From: Linanthus parryae
Taxonomy: Eukaryota > Streptophyta > Magnoliopsida > Ericales > Polemoniaceae
Length of the DNA stretch: 64,000 nt
NCBI GenBank assembly: GCA_023055425.1
Contig: JALGPY010000003.1
Location: 52,561,891-52,625,890, forward strand
Direction of reading: 5' to 3'
Shown: positions 23,548 through 34,061 of the stretch, piece after piece
How positions within the stretch are numbered: position 1 is the first letter of the stretch
How the letters are laid out: every line of letters starts with the position of its first letter
Position numbers and translations under genes: made by a program
The notes under the pieces: generated by a model
What the model was told of the DNA's origin: nothing
Seen by the model: the letters and a program-made list of their open reading frames with translations, nothing else
Databases searched by the model: none

Positions 23548-23883
23548 TTGTGATGCAATGCTAGCTAATGGTTGATCAAAGAAACCACCTGCATTGCATT
23601 CACTTGTGATGCAATGCTAGCTAATGGTTGATCAAAAGCAACCACCTGCATTGCATTCACTTGTGATGCAATGCTAGCTAATGGTTGATCAAAAGCAACC
23701 ACCTGCATTGCATTCACTTGTGATGCAATGCTAGCTAATGGTTGATCAAAAGCAACCACCTGCATTCATTCACTTGTGATGCAATGCTAGCTAATGGTTG
23801 ATCAAAACAACCACCTGCATTCATTCACTTGTGATGCAATGCTAGCTAATGGTTGATCAAAACAACCACCTGCATTCATTCAC
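23548..23883 (+). repeat. Minisatellite, six units of 55-57 bp
   Basis: Units begin at 23548, 23604, 23661, 23718, 23774 and 23829, with lengths 56, 57, 57, 56, 55 and 55. Each starts TTGTGATGCAATGCTAGC and ends CATTCAC. The units show a gradient: GCATTGCATTCAC in the first three, GCATTCATTCAC in the last three, and loss of AG after ATCAAA in the last two. This points to stepwise tandem growth. The open frame through it on the minus strand is just the repeat. Confidence 0.95.
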
Positions 23884-24089
23884 TTGTATTAGAAGCAATT
23901 GAGAAACTTTTTAATACTAAACTCTTGCTTCTAGGTTGTAGTGTGTCTTACCCTTGGTAATGCAAAGCAGCACTTCTATTAATTATAGGTAGTGATGCAC
24001 ACACTACAACCACAAGTCGATGATGATATTACATTCTGAGACTTGTTTACATACATACAAAATATACAAAAGAGGACCAAACTGTGTGC

Positions 24090-26501
24090 TTAATTGGCAT
24101 AACCAAGAGCCTCCATTAGGATTGGATTGTCTATCTGCTCTCCCTTCTCTAGCAGATACTCAATGCAATCCTTCACAAGTTGTTTGTCCACTTCCAAGTC
24201 CCTTGGAAGAATGCCTAATGCTCTTAGTTTTCCCTTTCCCATATGTGGTTGCTTGTACTTGTTGTTCCCTTTGACCTTCATTATCTCAATCATGCACATT
24301 TGACATGATAAGAACACATTATCCAAAGTCTTGTCATCTAATGCTTCAAATGCCATCTGCACTGCTTGATTGAGTTCCTCAATGCATTCTGTTTGCATCT
24401 CTTGTTGCAAACTTTGAATTGAACAAAAAAACCCAAGATCATTTACATTCAGATCTGGGCTTCTAGCTGGTTGATTCACAATACTTATGTTGAAACCTTC
24501 ACTGGAACATGCCTCCATTAATTCCACATCATCATTACCTAAGTGACAGGGGGCATTATCTTGTTGAATCCTTATATTTTTCGGTAAGTTTGGAGGCCAG
24601 TACCTTTTTATAGCAGGGATGATTTGATCCAGCATCATTTCTCTCATCACATTTCTGTTAACAGAAGCTACTGGCCTCTGTTCAATTGTGCCTCTAGGTC
24701 TGTTTGTTGAGCTTCTTTGTGCTTCATAGTCTTCAACAAATGGCCATATACCCAACCTTCCATCAAATATAAGCTCACCATTTATGTCGTAAATGGGCCT
24801 GCTAACTGCACACATAAACATGAGCTTGGGAATGAAAGCTTTGTTGATTGTTGTTCTGTGTGGAGTCTCCTCATCTGGTAGAACAATATACCTCTCAGAT
24901 TTTGACTGAGTATAAAACCATTTCTCATCAATTATCACTGTGTAATCCATGGTCTTGAAGATGATTCTACCATGTCCATCAACTGTGATTGATTTGAGAC
25001 ACCACTTCAATCTAGTGATCTTGTGCTCTTCTCTCAGTAGTGGCTTTAATGCACTTGTTGATGATCTTAGTTCTCCATGTTGTAGCCATCTCCATATGGT
25101 GCTTTGGCTAACACCACAATGTGCTGCAAATAGACGACAGTTAAATGATGAATAACATGCATATTTGGTTGTGTTGTGATATTTGGTTGTGTTGCCACTA
25201 AGTGCAAACAACCAATGTCATGTGTTCATTGATAATTACATGATGAATGTAATGGCAGTGGTCTTCTTGGTGCAAACACACATTTGGCTCAGTTCTAATT
25301 TGTTCCCATTGACAAAATACTGATTGATTATGTTATGGCACTAAGTATTGCATTTTTTGTTCTCATAGTGCAAACAATCATTTCAGTACTTTGTTTAAAT
25401 GTTGTGCGCAATTTGGACTTGTCAATGTGTATGTTATGGTACCAATTAACCTCATGCCAATTCTGATAATTAAGTGATTGAATACATGATTTCAATTTGA
25501 ATGGCTTTGCCGATTGGTTTTTGTCGATTGTTGCTATATAAAAAATGGAGGAACCAAAGATATGATAATAGAGGATTAATGTTATGGTAACTCATTAATG
25601 TGTATGTTATGGTAACTCATTAATGTTTTAAATTTCTGATTATGTGCCAATATGTTGCAGGACACATGGTTTTCGTGAGGATAATGAGCCGATAGTGGTT
25701 CCTGGAAGAGCTGTTCGTTCAAATCAAGGAATAGCCACTTTTGTTTCATAATGACATTGTCTTGCTTTCTCGGTAATGTTTGATCTTTATTTGTCCCTTC
25801 ATAATTTTCTTTTTCCAGTAGTTATTTTCCAAGATTGTCTCGTTTCTTTTAAAACCTTTTAGCTAACTTCTCTGTCTTCTCACATGTTCACCATCAAATA
25901 GACTTTCTCTCTTTCAAAAATTTGACTAAGAAGTCCTAGAAAACAATGTTAGATTACTTTTAAAACCATTAGCTAACTCAGCAGTTTCTCAACATATGCC
26001 AATGTTAGATTACTTTTATTGTCAACATCAACTGTAGATTACTTTTTCAAAGGGAACAACAAGTACAAACAACCAATACCCTGTGTTCATTGATAATTAC
26101 ATGATGAATGTGCGCAATTCTGATAATTAAGTGATTGAATACATGATTTCAATTTGAATAAGAGGGCAAATGGGAATACCTGCTAGTGTTCTAATTGTCC
26201 TTCTTTGTGCCAACACCATGTCTCTAATAAATTGGGTATCCATTTGTAGCTTTGGCTTCTTATTGCCGCAATACTTTGGCGTGACCTTCATTGGAATACC
26301 TAGTTTGTCACAAGCCTTTATCTCATCCCAGATGGTGTAACAAGTTCTTAAACTGACTTTCCATTTTGTGGCAGCTTGTCCTATTGCTCCCTTGTTCAGT
26401 TTCATCAATGTGCTGTTTAAATGTGCCTTCTTAGAACTATGTTGAAGCAGAAAGCATTTGATAAACTCTTTTTCTTCTTCATTCTATCTTTTCTGAGTCA
26501 T
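24090..26501 (-). pseudogene. Mariner-like transposase, two exons, DD39D, one early stop
   Basis: It would cut and paste the element at TA sites. Exon 1 runs 26501-26180 and exon 2 runs 25123-24090. The intron (26179-25124) has GTATTC at its start and ATTTGCAG at its end. Splicing joins TLA to AHCGVSQSTIW in frame, and the 322-nt first exon leaves phase 1 as exon 2 requires. The product is about 451 residues, a normal plant mariner size. The N-terminal helix-turn-helix region includes KWKVSLRTCYTIW. Catalytic residues are D173 (IIDEKWFY), D296 (QQDNAPCH) and D336 (SPDLNVNDLGFF), with 39 residues between the last two. The only clear defect is TAG at codon 6 (26486-26484). A later start could avoid it, so the enzyme might be functional. 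Confidence 0.85.
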
Positions 26502-26719
26502 TTGGTAACTTGTGTGTTTTTCCTTTGCAGGTGAAATCCTTGCTGGAGATGAACAAAACAACAAGAGATGGTGCTCAAAGTGTGCTGGAGATGGAAAATA
26601 ACAAGAAGAAATAGAGTTCATCGCACATTACCTTCTCAGTTGTCGAAGAAAGGGAGGTACACAAATGAAGACATGGAGAAGCAGAGACAAATGGAGCTCA
26701 CATTTACTACATCTCCACT

Positions 26720-26750
26720 TTCTTCTTCTTCTTCTTCTTCTTCTTCTTCT
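26720..26750 (+). repeat. TTC microsatellite
   Basis: About ten TTC units lie within the right part of the mariner-like element. They encode the serine run in an adjacent forward frame that I do not consider a gene by itself. Confidence 0.9.
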
Positions 26751-26887
26751 AATTCTCTGGTTTTTTTTAAGGAACTGTAATTTTTGTTTTTGTTGGTAGG
26801 TTCTGGGTTTGCTCAAGAACCCAGAAAGTTTTGGGAAAAAATTGTGGTCTATGCTCAATCTGTAATGTGTTTATATAGTTGTGTGTT

Positions 26888-26969
26888 CCCTCAATTTGGA
26901 GGGAAGTAAAAAAGTTGCTGTAGATTTTCCCTCAATTTGGAGGGAAGTAAAAAAGTTGCTGTAAATTTT
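26888..26969 (+). repeat. Two 41-bp tandem subterminal repeats of the mariner-like element
   Basis: Two nearly identical 41-bp units start CCCTCAATTTGGAGGG, with a partial third (TTTGGAGGGAAATTTT) just after. They lie about 200 bp inside the right end, where subterminal repeats can bind transposase. Confidence 0.8.
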
Positions 26970-27270
26970 CATTTTCAGCTTCATTTGGAGGGAAATTTTA
27001 GTAGATGCTTAAATGTGGTGGGAAATCACTTTTTGATTAACCCCACAGCCAGCTGTATACAACCCATCTGATTGGGGTGAGTCACAGGGGCACAAATGGC
27101 ATTTCACGTGGTTTCTTAATCCATGTGCCAACATTTTTTTTGAAGAAACGGTAGAAACAGAGGGAGTACAGGAGAAAAAAAATGAAAAGAGCATGAGGTA
27201 GGGAAAAAGGAAGTGAAGGAGGAGGCTATAAATAGAAAGAAAATAGGTCAAATTGATGACAGTGGGCCAT

Positions 27271-27316
27271 GATAATAATAATAATAATAATAATAATAGT
27301 AATAATAATAATAATA
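27271..27316 (+). repeat. AAT microsatellite in the solo LTR
   Basis: A run of AAT units with one interruption (AGT). A TA-rich microsatellite follows at about 27487-27520. Confidence 0.9.
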
Positions 27317-27485
27317 TTTAAATAAAATAATTAAAAGAGTTGTTATTGTGAAACAGTAGCACACAGAAGCGCGATAATTGGTACCGCGTTAACACGAACA
27401 CCGAACCATGATTTGGGAAAACTTCGCCACAAATATTTGGGTGATAATTTTTAGGAAATGATATTTTATAATAACTAAGTAAAAG

Positions 27486-27518
<33 letters not shown>

Positions 27519-27623
27519 TAAAAACTTGTAAACGGATATTAATTTAATAATAATAAAAAGTTATAAATTTAAACGCACGATTAAGTTACTAAAATATTTA
27601 TTAGGAAGATTTAGGGTATTACA

Positions 27624-28174
27624 ATGGTAATCATTGACACAAATTTGGCAAGTAACCGGCACCTCAGTGCCCCTGTTAAATCCAATACCAGAAGTAGATG
27701 AAGAATAGTTGTTGTTACCAAAAGTGTTGGTGTTTGGTTGAGAAAAACAAAAAAACAAAAGAGAAACGATAACCACGAGCCCTAGATGAGTTAGGGTTTT
27801 GACCGAAACCACCATGAAACCTTAATCAACCACTATTTTGGTAAAAACAACTAGATCTTTAACCAAACCAAAGCATTTTGTTTAGAGTAAAAATCACTTG
27901 GATGACAAGAATCATTAGAAGAGTTCTGAGACTCAAGCATCTGTTCTTCATATTTCAACAGGAAACGAAGTTCTTGAAAATAAAGAGGGCTAGATTGAGT
28001 TCGTAAAGACAAACGAAAGGTACTATATTCAATTGGAAGACCATTTAGGTTATATAGAGCATGTCTTCATCATCAAAGAAAATAGAAGAAACATAAAGTT
28101 TATCACGCAAAATTTTCATCTTTTGCATAGAGACATCAATCGAGTCAGAGTGTTTCTTAATTGTTTGAAGAGAG
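27624..28174 (-). pseudogene. gag remnant of the nested Ale-like element
   Basis: Reading leftward from 28174: motifs of an Ale-type gag (LQTIKKHSDSID, FFDDEDMLY, NGLPIEYSTFRLSLRT and LLKYEEQMLES), a low-complexity Asn/Ser stretch, and the first half of a zinc knuckle (CQICVNDYH). At least two frame changes are visible. The knuckle's last ligand lies at 19468-19445, on the far side of the solo LTR. The N-terminal gag is cut by the Angela LTR at 28175. Confidence 0.75.
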
Positions 28175-29473
28175 TGTAGGTTTTGATGAAGGAAGAAGGT
28201 TACCTCAGTCAAACTGACTGGTGACGATCACCTACTCTGAATCAAAAGAACGTCGTCTCTATGGTATCTAAATGAATAGACCTCAACTGGACTTCTTCTC
28301 CAATAGTGATAGCAACCATTGCCTTGGGCATCAAGAGGGACGACACACCTTGCCTTGGCCGAACCCTCCTTTTTCCACTCTTCCTATTATCTCTCTAGTG
28401 TACGTGTAGGCGTAGGAATGAATTAAGACTGCATTTTCATAGCCAACAAATCATATTTATAGCTAGAAAAATTCATCTTTGTCCATAAATCCAACAGTTT
28501 GGATTAGTTTTCATTCTAGTCCACAGTTTCTCTTTAGTCCGTCTAATGAGCATATTTGACACTTAAGTCCAATATTCATTATTGTTATTTAGTACAACTA
28601 ATTAAAAATAATTAAAGTTTGATCTATTCTTGTGTGTGACCCTGTAGGTTCCTAATTACGTTGGCAGTAATAACAATTATTACAAACATTGAGTGGCATC
28701 TAGCAATACATCAATGCTCCCAATTAATAGGAATGTCAGTGATCTGACTAACCTCTGTGACCAATGTTACCGTGTTGTATAATCCATTTTCCCCATCAAT
28801 CCATATTGGACACAAGTCATGCAGTGTCACACTTGTATATCCAATATATTGTTTCTCGTGATCTGTGAGTAGACTTAGATAAACAAAAAACACCATATCA
28901 CATATTGTTTTATTCAATCAAGGCCATGCATTTCCCTCAGTGTCACTCATCGAGTGGCCGTGGATATTTACTCTTGTTATGCAGGAGGGATAAATCATAT
29001 CTACATCACTACCATCTCTCTTCTTGCTTCATATCATGTTCGATCATTGTCTTTATAGTTGCCCAACTACGGTGCAACGTTTGACGGTATCAAAACATGA
29101 TAATTCACAGCTAGAGTATCTAGCGACTTCAATTCGGAGGATCGCAACACCATTTTCACTATGAGAAGTGCTTGTGACATTCACATAACTCCCATGTAGC
29201 CTTCTCATGGTGGGTCATCCAGTAGGCCATTACTCATAATGCATACCCATGTGTTAGAGTTGATAAGCCCATATCAATCTACCACATGCTAGTCTCAACG
29301 CAACACATTCGTCCTTATTAACTCTATTACTCGACTAGGGATATTTAAGAATATAACGTTTATACTCAAAGGACTTCATTCATGTTAACATATATCAATA
29401 TCGATAACATAATGAATAGCAAGTCCATGTAAATGTGACAATAAATCGATTGCCTCTAGGGCATACTCCAACA
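28175..29473 (-). repeat. 3' LTR of the antisense Angela fragment
   Basis: Ends match the other Angela LTR in the window; the length is 1,299 bp against 1,431 bp. It splits the Ale gag frame at 28174. Confidence 0.8.
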
Positions 29474-30715
29474 ATCTCTCACTTACCCTAGAGTTAATCT
29501 CGTTCATCTCATTTGCCTATTGATCTAGCGAGGCCATTATGCTTTCGCTGAGCAGGGGGTTCGGTAAGAAAGTCATATGCTGGTACTTAGCAATACCCAC
29601 ATCTCCTCTATCGACAATAGAATGAGAAGAAACTTTTTGATTATGTGCACCTCATGCAACAATACACTTAAACCTCTGTGGTTGAATCGACAACTGAATC
29701 TTTCCTCGAACCTTTCCAGCTCACAGTCCCTCCACTTAGGCAAAAAAAAAAAACCTTGAAAATGATCTGAAATCATCTATTTCGGTTTGGAAGCTTGCAT
29801 CAGTGTAACCAATTACATCGAACTCTTCCACTCCTCCATATATCAAGAATTCATACTTAGTTCTTCTCGAGTACACAAGGATTTTCTTGAAAATTATCCA
29901 CTGACTCTCATCTGGATATGATTGGTTTCTTCATGTCATGCTCAAATGACATGTCTGGCCCTATTACATAACATGGTGTATCTTCTGAATCTTATTGATA
30001 TGGTCCATTATCAATCTAATTGGAAGGAAAATTAGCCTTTGAAATACTAATTTCATGTCACAGAAGTGTGAATCCATAATCTAGCATGTTGAACCGTTTC
30101 AACACCTTGTCATTTTATGTACTTTGACTTAAGCCGAACAACTTCCTTGATTTATCCCTATAGTTCCTTATAGGTTGCTTCCCCTAAGTCTCCAATGAAA
30201 CGCAATTCTCTTGCCAATATTTAACAGATTGCATAGTAGGGAAATCCTTCAAATGAGTATGTCATCGACATACAAGACCAGAAATATAACTGTTCTCCCA
30301 CTAAAATTCTTGTAAACACAACCTTCATCTTCATGTTTGATGGAACCAAACTCTTTGATTACATCATTAAATTAAAGATTCCAACTTCAGAAGCTTGCTT
30401 CAATCTGTAGATAGATCTCTGCAACTTACACACCTTTTGGGCATGCTCTAGACAGACAAAACCCTCTTGATGTGTCATATACATCCTCAATGAGATTTCT
30501 ATATCCATCTGCCAAATTGTGCAAGCTACAATTGCAAGCAAGATGCGAATGGATTTAAGCACCGCAACTGGGAAAAAAGTTTCATTCCTTAAAAGTAATT
30601 CCATTACCATCCATGTTAGTTTTTCCTGTAATCCACTTTCACCCTTTGGGTCTTACCCTTTTAGGTGGTTCAATCAAATTCCATATTTTGTTGGTATACA
30701 TGGATTCATTGGCAC
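29474..30715 (-). pseudogene. RT and RNase H relic of the antisense Angela fragment
   Basis: Recognisable but heavily decayed: WNLIEPP, ILLAIVA, WQMDIE, RSIYRLKQAS, KRFNML and GYTDASFQTE in the correct order from right to left, separated by frame changes, stops and deletions. No YVDD is preserved in an open frame. Not functional. Confidence 0.75.
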
Positions 30716-31338
30716 ATTGAAGGCAAAAATAAGAGGGAAGACAAGAGAGCCAAGACGACATGACCAGGCAGTTCCACGATGTGCGGCCGGTGAGAAATTT
30801 ACGTGGGGAGTTTGTCCAAGACCGGGCATTTGGGTGCACCGGAACACACGGTTCATGGCACTTATCCCGTTACATGGTCCGATACATATCATACACCATC
30901 AATCTACAGGGTGAGACCCCAATGGAAGGTTCTAGAAGGGTGTTATTGAAATTCAATAAAACATTGTCATGGGGGTAAAATTATAATTGTAGGAGAAAAA
31001 AGGCCAAACCCAAGACCATAGCCCATGACCATTCTATATCCACCATTGGATATAGTAGATTTAGACCGTAGATATAAATTGAGAACTTGTATATGTTTGG
31101 GGTGAGGCATAAGGCCAAACCATCCATCAATAGTACTCTCTATTGTCATTTAATGGAAAGCTCTCTTCCATCATCTCCATAGTGCTCTTAATAACTTTCT
31201 CTTTAGTTGAAGGTAGGGAGGCTGACTTTGAAGATCATGAGGAAGGATCGACGAGGTGCCGCACGGGTTGCACTCAGTCCGTGACACGAGGTATTGTTTT
31301 AGACCCTGAGGTTTGCTTAGTAAGGCGATTTGAAAAGT
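30716..31338. other. Unassigned interval, no gene seen
   Basis: It starts where the Angela pol relic is cut and ends at the left arm of an inverted repeat. A forward frame from 31143 starts with TTG, not ATG, and I give it no weight. No LTR ends, terminal repeats or known motifs were noticed. Confidence 0.4.
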
Positions 31339-32387
31339 ACACCAATTATTTTCCCAATATGTCTATTGGATGAGTGTATTTTTATGAGACCCTATATTTG
31401 GTAAAAAAAAGGAATAAAATTTCCTTCAATGAGATATGTCGCTGAGGCAAGTACTCATCCAATAATATAAGAAGTATAAATTGTGTGTTTGTTAAGAAGA
31501 TGCTTGGAGGGATTCTTTTAACAGTACCTTCTCTTTCCCTTTGGTTCTGTTCTCATGTTCATTACCTTGTCCCTTTAGAATTGAATGTCCGACTAGCTTG
31601 TTTGGTGGTTCATATATTATAAGCATGATGTATAGCAGTCAAATATAGCTTGTTTATCATTTCGCATGGTAAAAGCTTGTTTAATAGAACACAAAAGACA
31701 GTATTAATCAAACCAAATGAGCTCAACCAAGCAATATATTCAAGAACTAGGGCAACAAAGATACAGTGGCTGCCAAATGAGCTCAAAGTTCGTACTTATG
31801 ATCTAACGGCCTCCAAACTTGTATCAGACGGCGAGTCATTTCTTCGCCGGACTGTCAGAATACCTAAGTTAGGAAAGTAGTAGCATATTAAGTCTAGTAA
31901 AATTGTAACTACCTAGGGATTGAAACCAAGTAATATCATAATTTCCATGAATGCTAAAAGGAAAAATACATGCATGAAGAAGGGGCACATAAACTGAAAA
32001 TTAGAGACCGAAAAACGCGATTAAAGCGCCATGCAGCCTCATTGGGTGGTTAGCTAGATAACATACTGGGTTTAGCCATATCTTATGAATACAGTTCAAC
32101 TAATAAAATAAAGGTTAAACATATAGAGTAAATCAGGGAGTTGGGATATAGTAATAGCATACATGTTGCTTCTGCACATAAGCTTCTCTCTGTTCCTTTA
32201 CTTCAGAGGTTTCTCCATCAAGCCATGGGAAATAATATCCCTCCTCTGGTATAAAAAAAAAGCATGACATCCTTTTCCTTTATCATTCATCTCTAGTGTC
32301 ATTTGAGGATTAGTATCAACAATATCTATATGTAACTTCAAAGATTCATCTACGAAAGGACCACCTTATACAAGGTTAAGGATATCT
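31339..32387 (-). repeat. Left arm of an inverted repeat carrying a gene-end fragment
   Basis: This matches the reverse complement of 42780-44219 along its whole length, apart from a 346-bp MITE insertion in the right arm and small indels. On the minus strand it carries the end of an unknown coding frame: PEEGYYFPWLDGETSE, then KEQREAYVQKQHV, then YYYIPTP and a stop at 32133-32135. A 3' UTR-like tail of about 0.8 kb follows. The SIRE element lies between the arms. Confidence 0.85.
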
Positions 32388-32600
32388 TGGTCTTGATCCC
32401 GAATCTCCTAATTCAGAACATATACCTTCTAGTGCCATTTAGGGATTCCAAACTTTGCATTCCTCGCACAGCAACGAGTGACTTTCTTATTTGGAATTAC
32501 ATGCAAGAGGACTTTCTGGGCACTTTGAATGCGATAAACTGCATTCCTTGCCAAGTTTTGTCTAGTAAACAACTGAGAATAAAAGCTATATGTTTGAGTT
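32133..32600 (-). pseudogene. Unidentified gene-end fragment, left copy
   Basis: Two pieces on the minus strand. 32600-32429 reads LFTRQNLARNAVYRIQ, then QKVLLHVIPNKKVTRCC, then a stop. 32385-32133 holds the frame ending YYYIPTP, with frame breaks around a poly-T run at 32252-32260. The second piece is shared with the right arm (42782-43027), the first is not. Two divergent copies with the same C-terminal text suggest that a real host gene was the source. I do not recognise the family. Confidence 0.45.
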
Positions 32601-33564
32601 AGCAGGTTGTTGGGTGAAAGGTCAGGTTGTGCAAGACTTGAAATAGCTCAGCTATTTGCAGGCCTTGAACCAGCTTTCAAAGCCTTGAATCAAATTCAGA
32701 GGCTTAGCTATTTTCAAGGCCTTGAAACTGGATTCGAAGCCTTGAAACTGCTTAACCTGTATACACACTCTCAGGGGGAGTTTTCTGCAAACTCTCTGAG
32801 TTGATTTACCTTTTCTCTTTCATATTCTTGATTTGTTGTTGTGAGATGATGAAATACAAATTGTTTTAACATGTTTTAATCATAATATATCATCTTTTTG
32901 ACCATGATAATGCAGGAAATTTTGTTTCTAAGTCTTGCAGGATTGTTTCCTAAACTGAATTGCTGCAGATTTGGAAATACTTGGACACTTTGATCCTGTG
33001 ATCAATCAGACGTGTATGACAGCTTCTCATGGTGTTTAAATGAGAGATTACAACAATATCTCTGAATATTGTGGTCATCCGACCGTTGGAGAAGATTTCA
33101 AAGAATCAAACTTTGTTGCCTACAAAATAGGAAGGTTGTTGCTGAAAATCTGGGGAGATTTGCAGAGCTGTGTGAAGTTTTACTAGAGCTCTAATTCGAA
33201 GCAACGAGACACAACACTCAACGGGCAAAAACAGAAAAAGGATTCTGGATTGACAAACATCAAAGAAGTTCTTCATACTTCCAATCCATTTACAGAAGTT
33301 CACTTCATTTTCACTCCAAATTTTCTACTCTTAGTGTTCTTCTGTACTGAGCTATATTGGTAGATCATTTTTGTATTTTCTCTACATCTATTCTCAAGGA
33401 TGGTTCAAGGTGAACAATAGAGAATTCTAAGTTAATCAGCTAGATAGAGCAGGTACTAGATAGGTTTGGGAAATCCACAAGTTGTAACAGAGTAAGGGAA
33501 CTCTCTGGGCTTGAGTTCTAGGGCTTAGCTTTTTATTAATAAGAATTAAGTTGAAAATCCTGCA

Positions 33565-33753
33565 AGACTTAGAAACAAAATTTCCTGCATTATCATGGTC
33601 AAACATATGATATATTACGATTAAAAACATGTTAAAACAATTTGTATTTCATCATCTAACAACAACAAATCAAGCATATGAAAGAGAAAAGGTAAATCAA
33701 CTCAGAGAGTTTGCAGAAAACTCTCCCTGAGAGTGTGTATACAGGTTAAGCAG
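33565..33753 (-). repeat. Inverted LTR segment inserted in the 5' LTR
   Basis: This matches the reverse complement of about 32750-32940 in the same LTR and replaces about 10 bp present in the 3' LTR at about 42416. Small differences (for example GTTAGATG, and five Ts in the word TTTTTAATC) agree better with the 3' LTR (41690-41750) than with the 5' LTR, so the template may have been another LTR copy. The left junction shares TCCTGCA. Confidence 0.85.
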
Positions 33754-33799
33754 TTGAAAATCCCTGAGGTAGAGATGTATGTCCAAGTGGACTGAACTC

Positions 33800-33805
33800 T
33801 ATAAA
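33800..33805 (+). promoter_or_regulatory. TATA box in the SIRE 5' LTR (same site 42464-42469 in the 3' LTR)
   Basis: TATAAA occurs in the conserved context GAACTCTATAAATCAC about 300 bp before the LTR end. The related LTRs in copies A and B have CTCTATAT at this place. Confidence 0.55.
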
Positions 33806-34030
33806 TCACTTTTCTTCTGCATTTTCAGTTCATTCCTTTTCATAGCTTTTGCAGCACACAAAAACGTTTTATTTTTCAAGGGTTTGAACTTGTTTTCATG
33901 CCCTTGAAAAATGCATACTTGATTCACTCTGTCTGCATTCTTTTCAAAGGCTTGAACTAGCTTTCAAGACCTTGAACTTCATTGTTTGCACAAGTTTTCA
34001 TCTTCCTAGCAAGTTTTACAAAAAGTTGGC

Positions 34031-34061
34031 ATACTCTATTCAACCCCCCCCTTCTAGAGTA
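34031..34061 (+). other. C-tract hairpin near the end of the SIRE 5' LTR
   Basis: ATACTCTA and TAGAGTAT form a perfect 8-bp inverted repeat around a loop with a run of C. The same arrangement is in the 3' LTR (about 42700-42728) and in the LTRs of copies A (about 15021-15055) and B (about 60828-60865), with different C-run lengths. Confidence 0.75.

Larger units (their letters stand above)
22273..27166 (-). mobile_element. Mariner-like transposon (4.9 kb) with TA duplication
   Basis: The left end CTCCCTCCGTTTCTCC and the inverted right end (CTCCCTCTGTTTCTACC on the minus strand) match over about 29 bp with four or five differences. Each is flanked by TA (22271-22272 and 27167-27168), the mariner target. 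These ends match the plant mariner/Stowaway type. The element carries a spliced transposase on the minus strand, a forward-strand ORF near the left end, a six-unit minisatellite, and a second copy of the left terminal sequence at 23411. It inserted in the solo LTR between its promoter region and leader-like region. Confidence 0.9.
19469..27623 (-). mobile_element. Ty3/gypsy (Tekay-like) solo LTR with a mariner insertion
   Basis: The ends are TGTAACACCCCCGAT at 19469 and GGGTATTACA at 27623. Identical 5-bp duplications ATGGT lie at 19464-19468 and 27624-27628. Without the mariner element the LTR is about 3.26 kb. Read on the minus strand it starts TGTAATACCCTAAATC, has a TATTTATAG box near 27226, and carries a CACCACC-rich leader-like region (about 21780-22260), as long Tekay/Del LTRs do. 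No gag-pol, primer site or second LTR is present, so it is a solo LTR, presumably left by recombination between two LTRs. Open frames such as those at 21616-22245 are low-complexity leader sequence. Confidence 0.8.
18432..28174 (-). mobile_element. Ale-like copia element, antisense, internally deleted and split by a gypsy solo LTR
   Basis: Two blocks on the minus strand belong together: 3' LTR, RNase H and protease remnant at 18432-19468, and gag at 27624-28174. The DNA between them is the Tekay solo LTR with its 5-bp duplication ATGGT. Integrase and most of the RT are missing, because protease motifs run directly into RNase H motifs at about 19220. On the right an antisense Angela LTR cuts the gag, and the 5' end of the Ale element is not found in the window. 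Confidence 0.8.
28175..30715 (-). mobile_element. Angela-type copia fragment, antisense: 3' LTR plus partial pol
   Basis: The LTR (29473 down to 28175, 1,299 bp) starts TGTTGGAGTATGCCC and ends ATCAAAACCTACA, as the Angela LTR at 5425-6855 does. Upstream (rightward) come a purine run (29474-29490), RNase H text (EEFDVIGYTDASFQTE, about 29830-29780) and RT text (SIRILLAIVA, WQMDIE, VCKLQRSIYRLKQAS, 30360-30560). It ends with ESMYTNKIWNLIEPP at about 30715, where coding stops abruptly. Many stops and deletions make it much older than the copy at 1-6855. Its 5' part was not found. Confidence 0.8.

Noticed and set aside
23548..23883. Possible CRISPR-like array
   Set aside because: Units are directly adjacent with no unique spacers. 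This is a plant minisatellite inside a DNA transposon.
31143..31373. 76-codon forward frame with a signal-peptide-like start
   Set aside because: The frame begins with TTG. The ATG just inside (31153) is in another frame and stops quickly. Its right end runs into the inverted-repeat arm.
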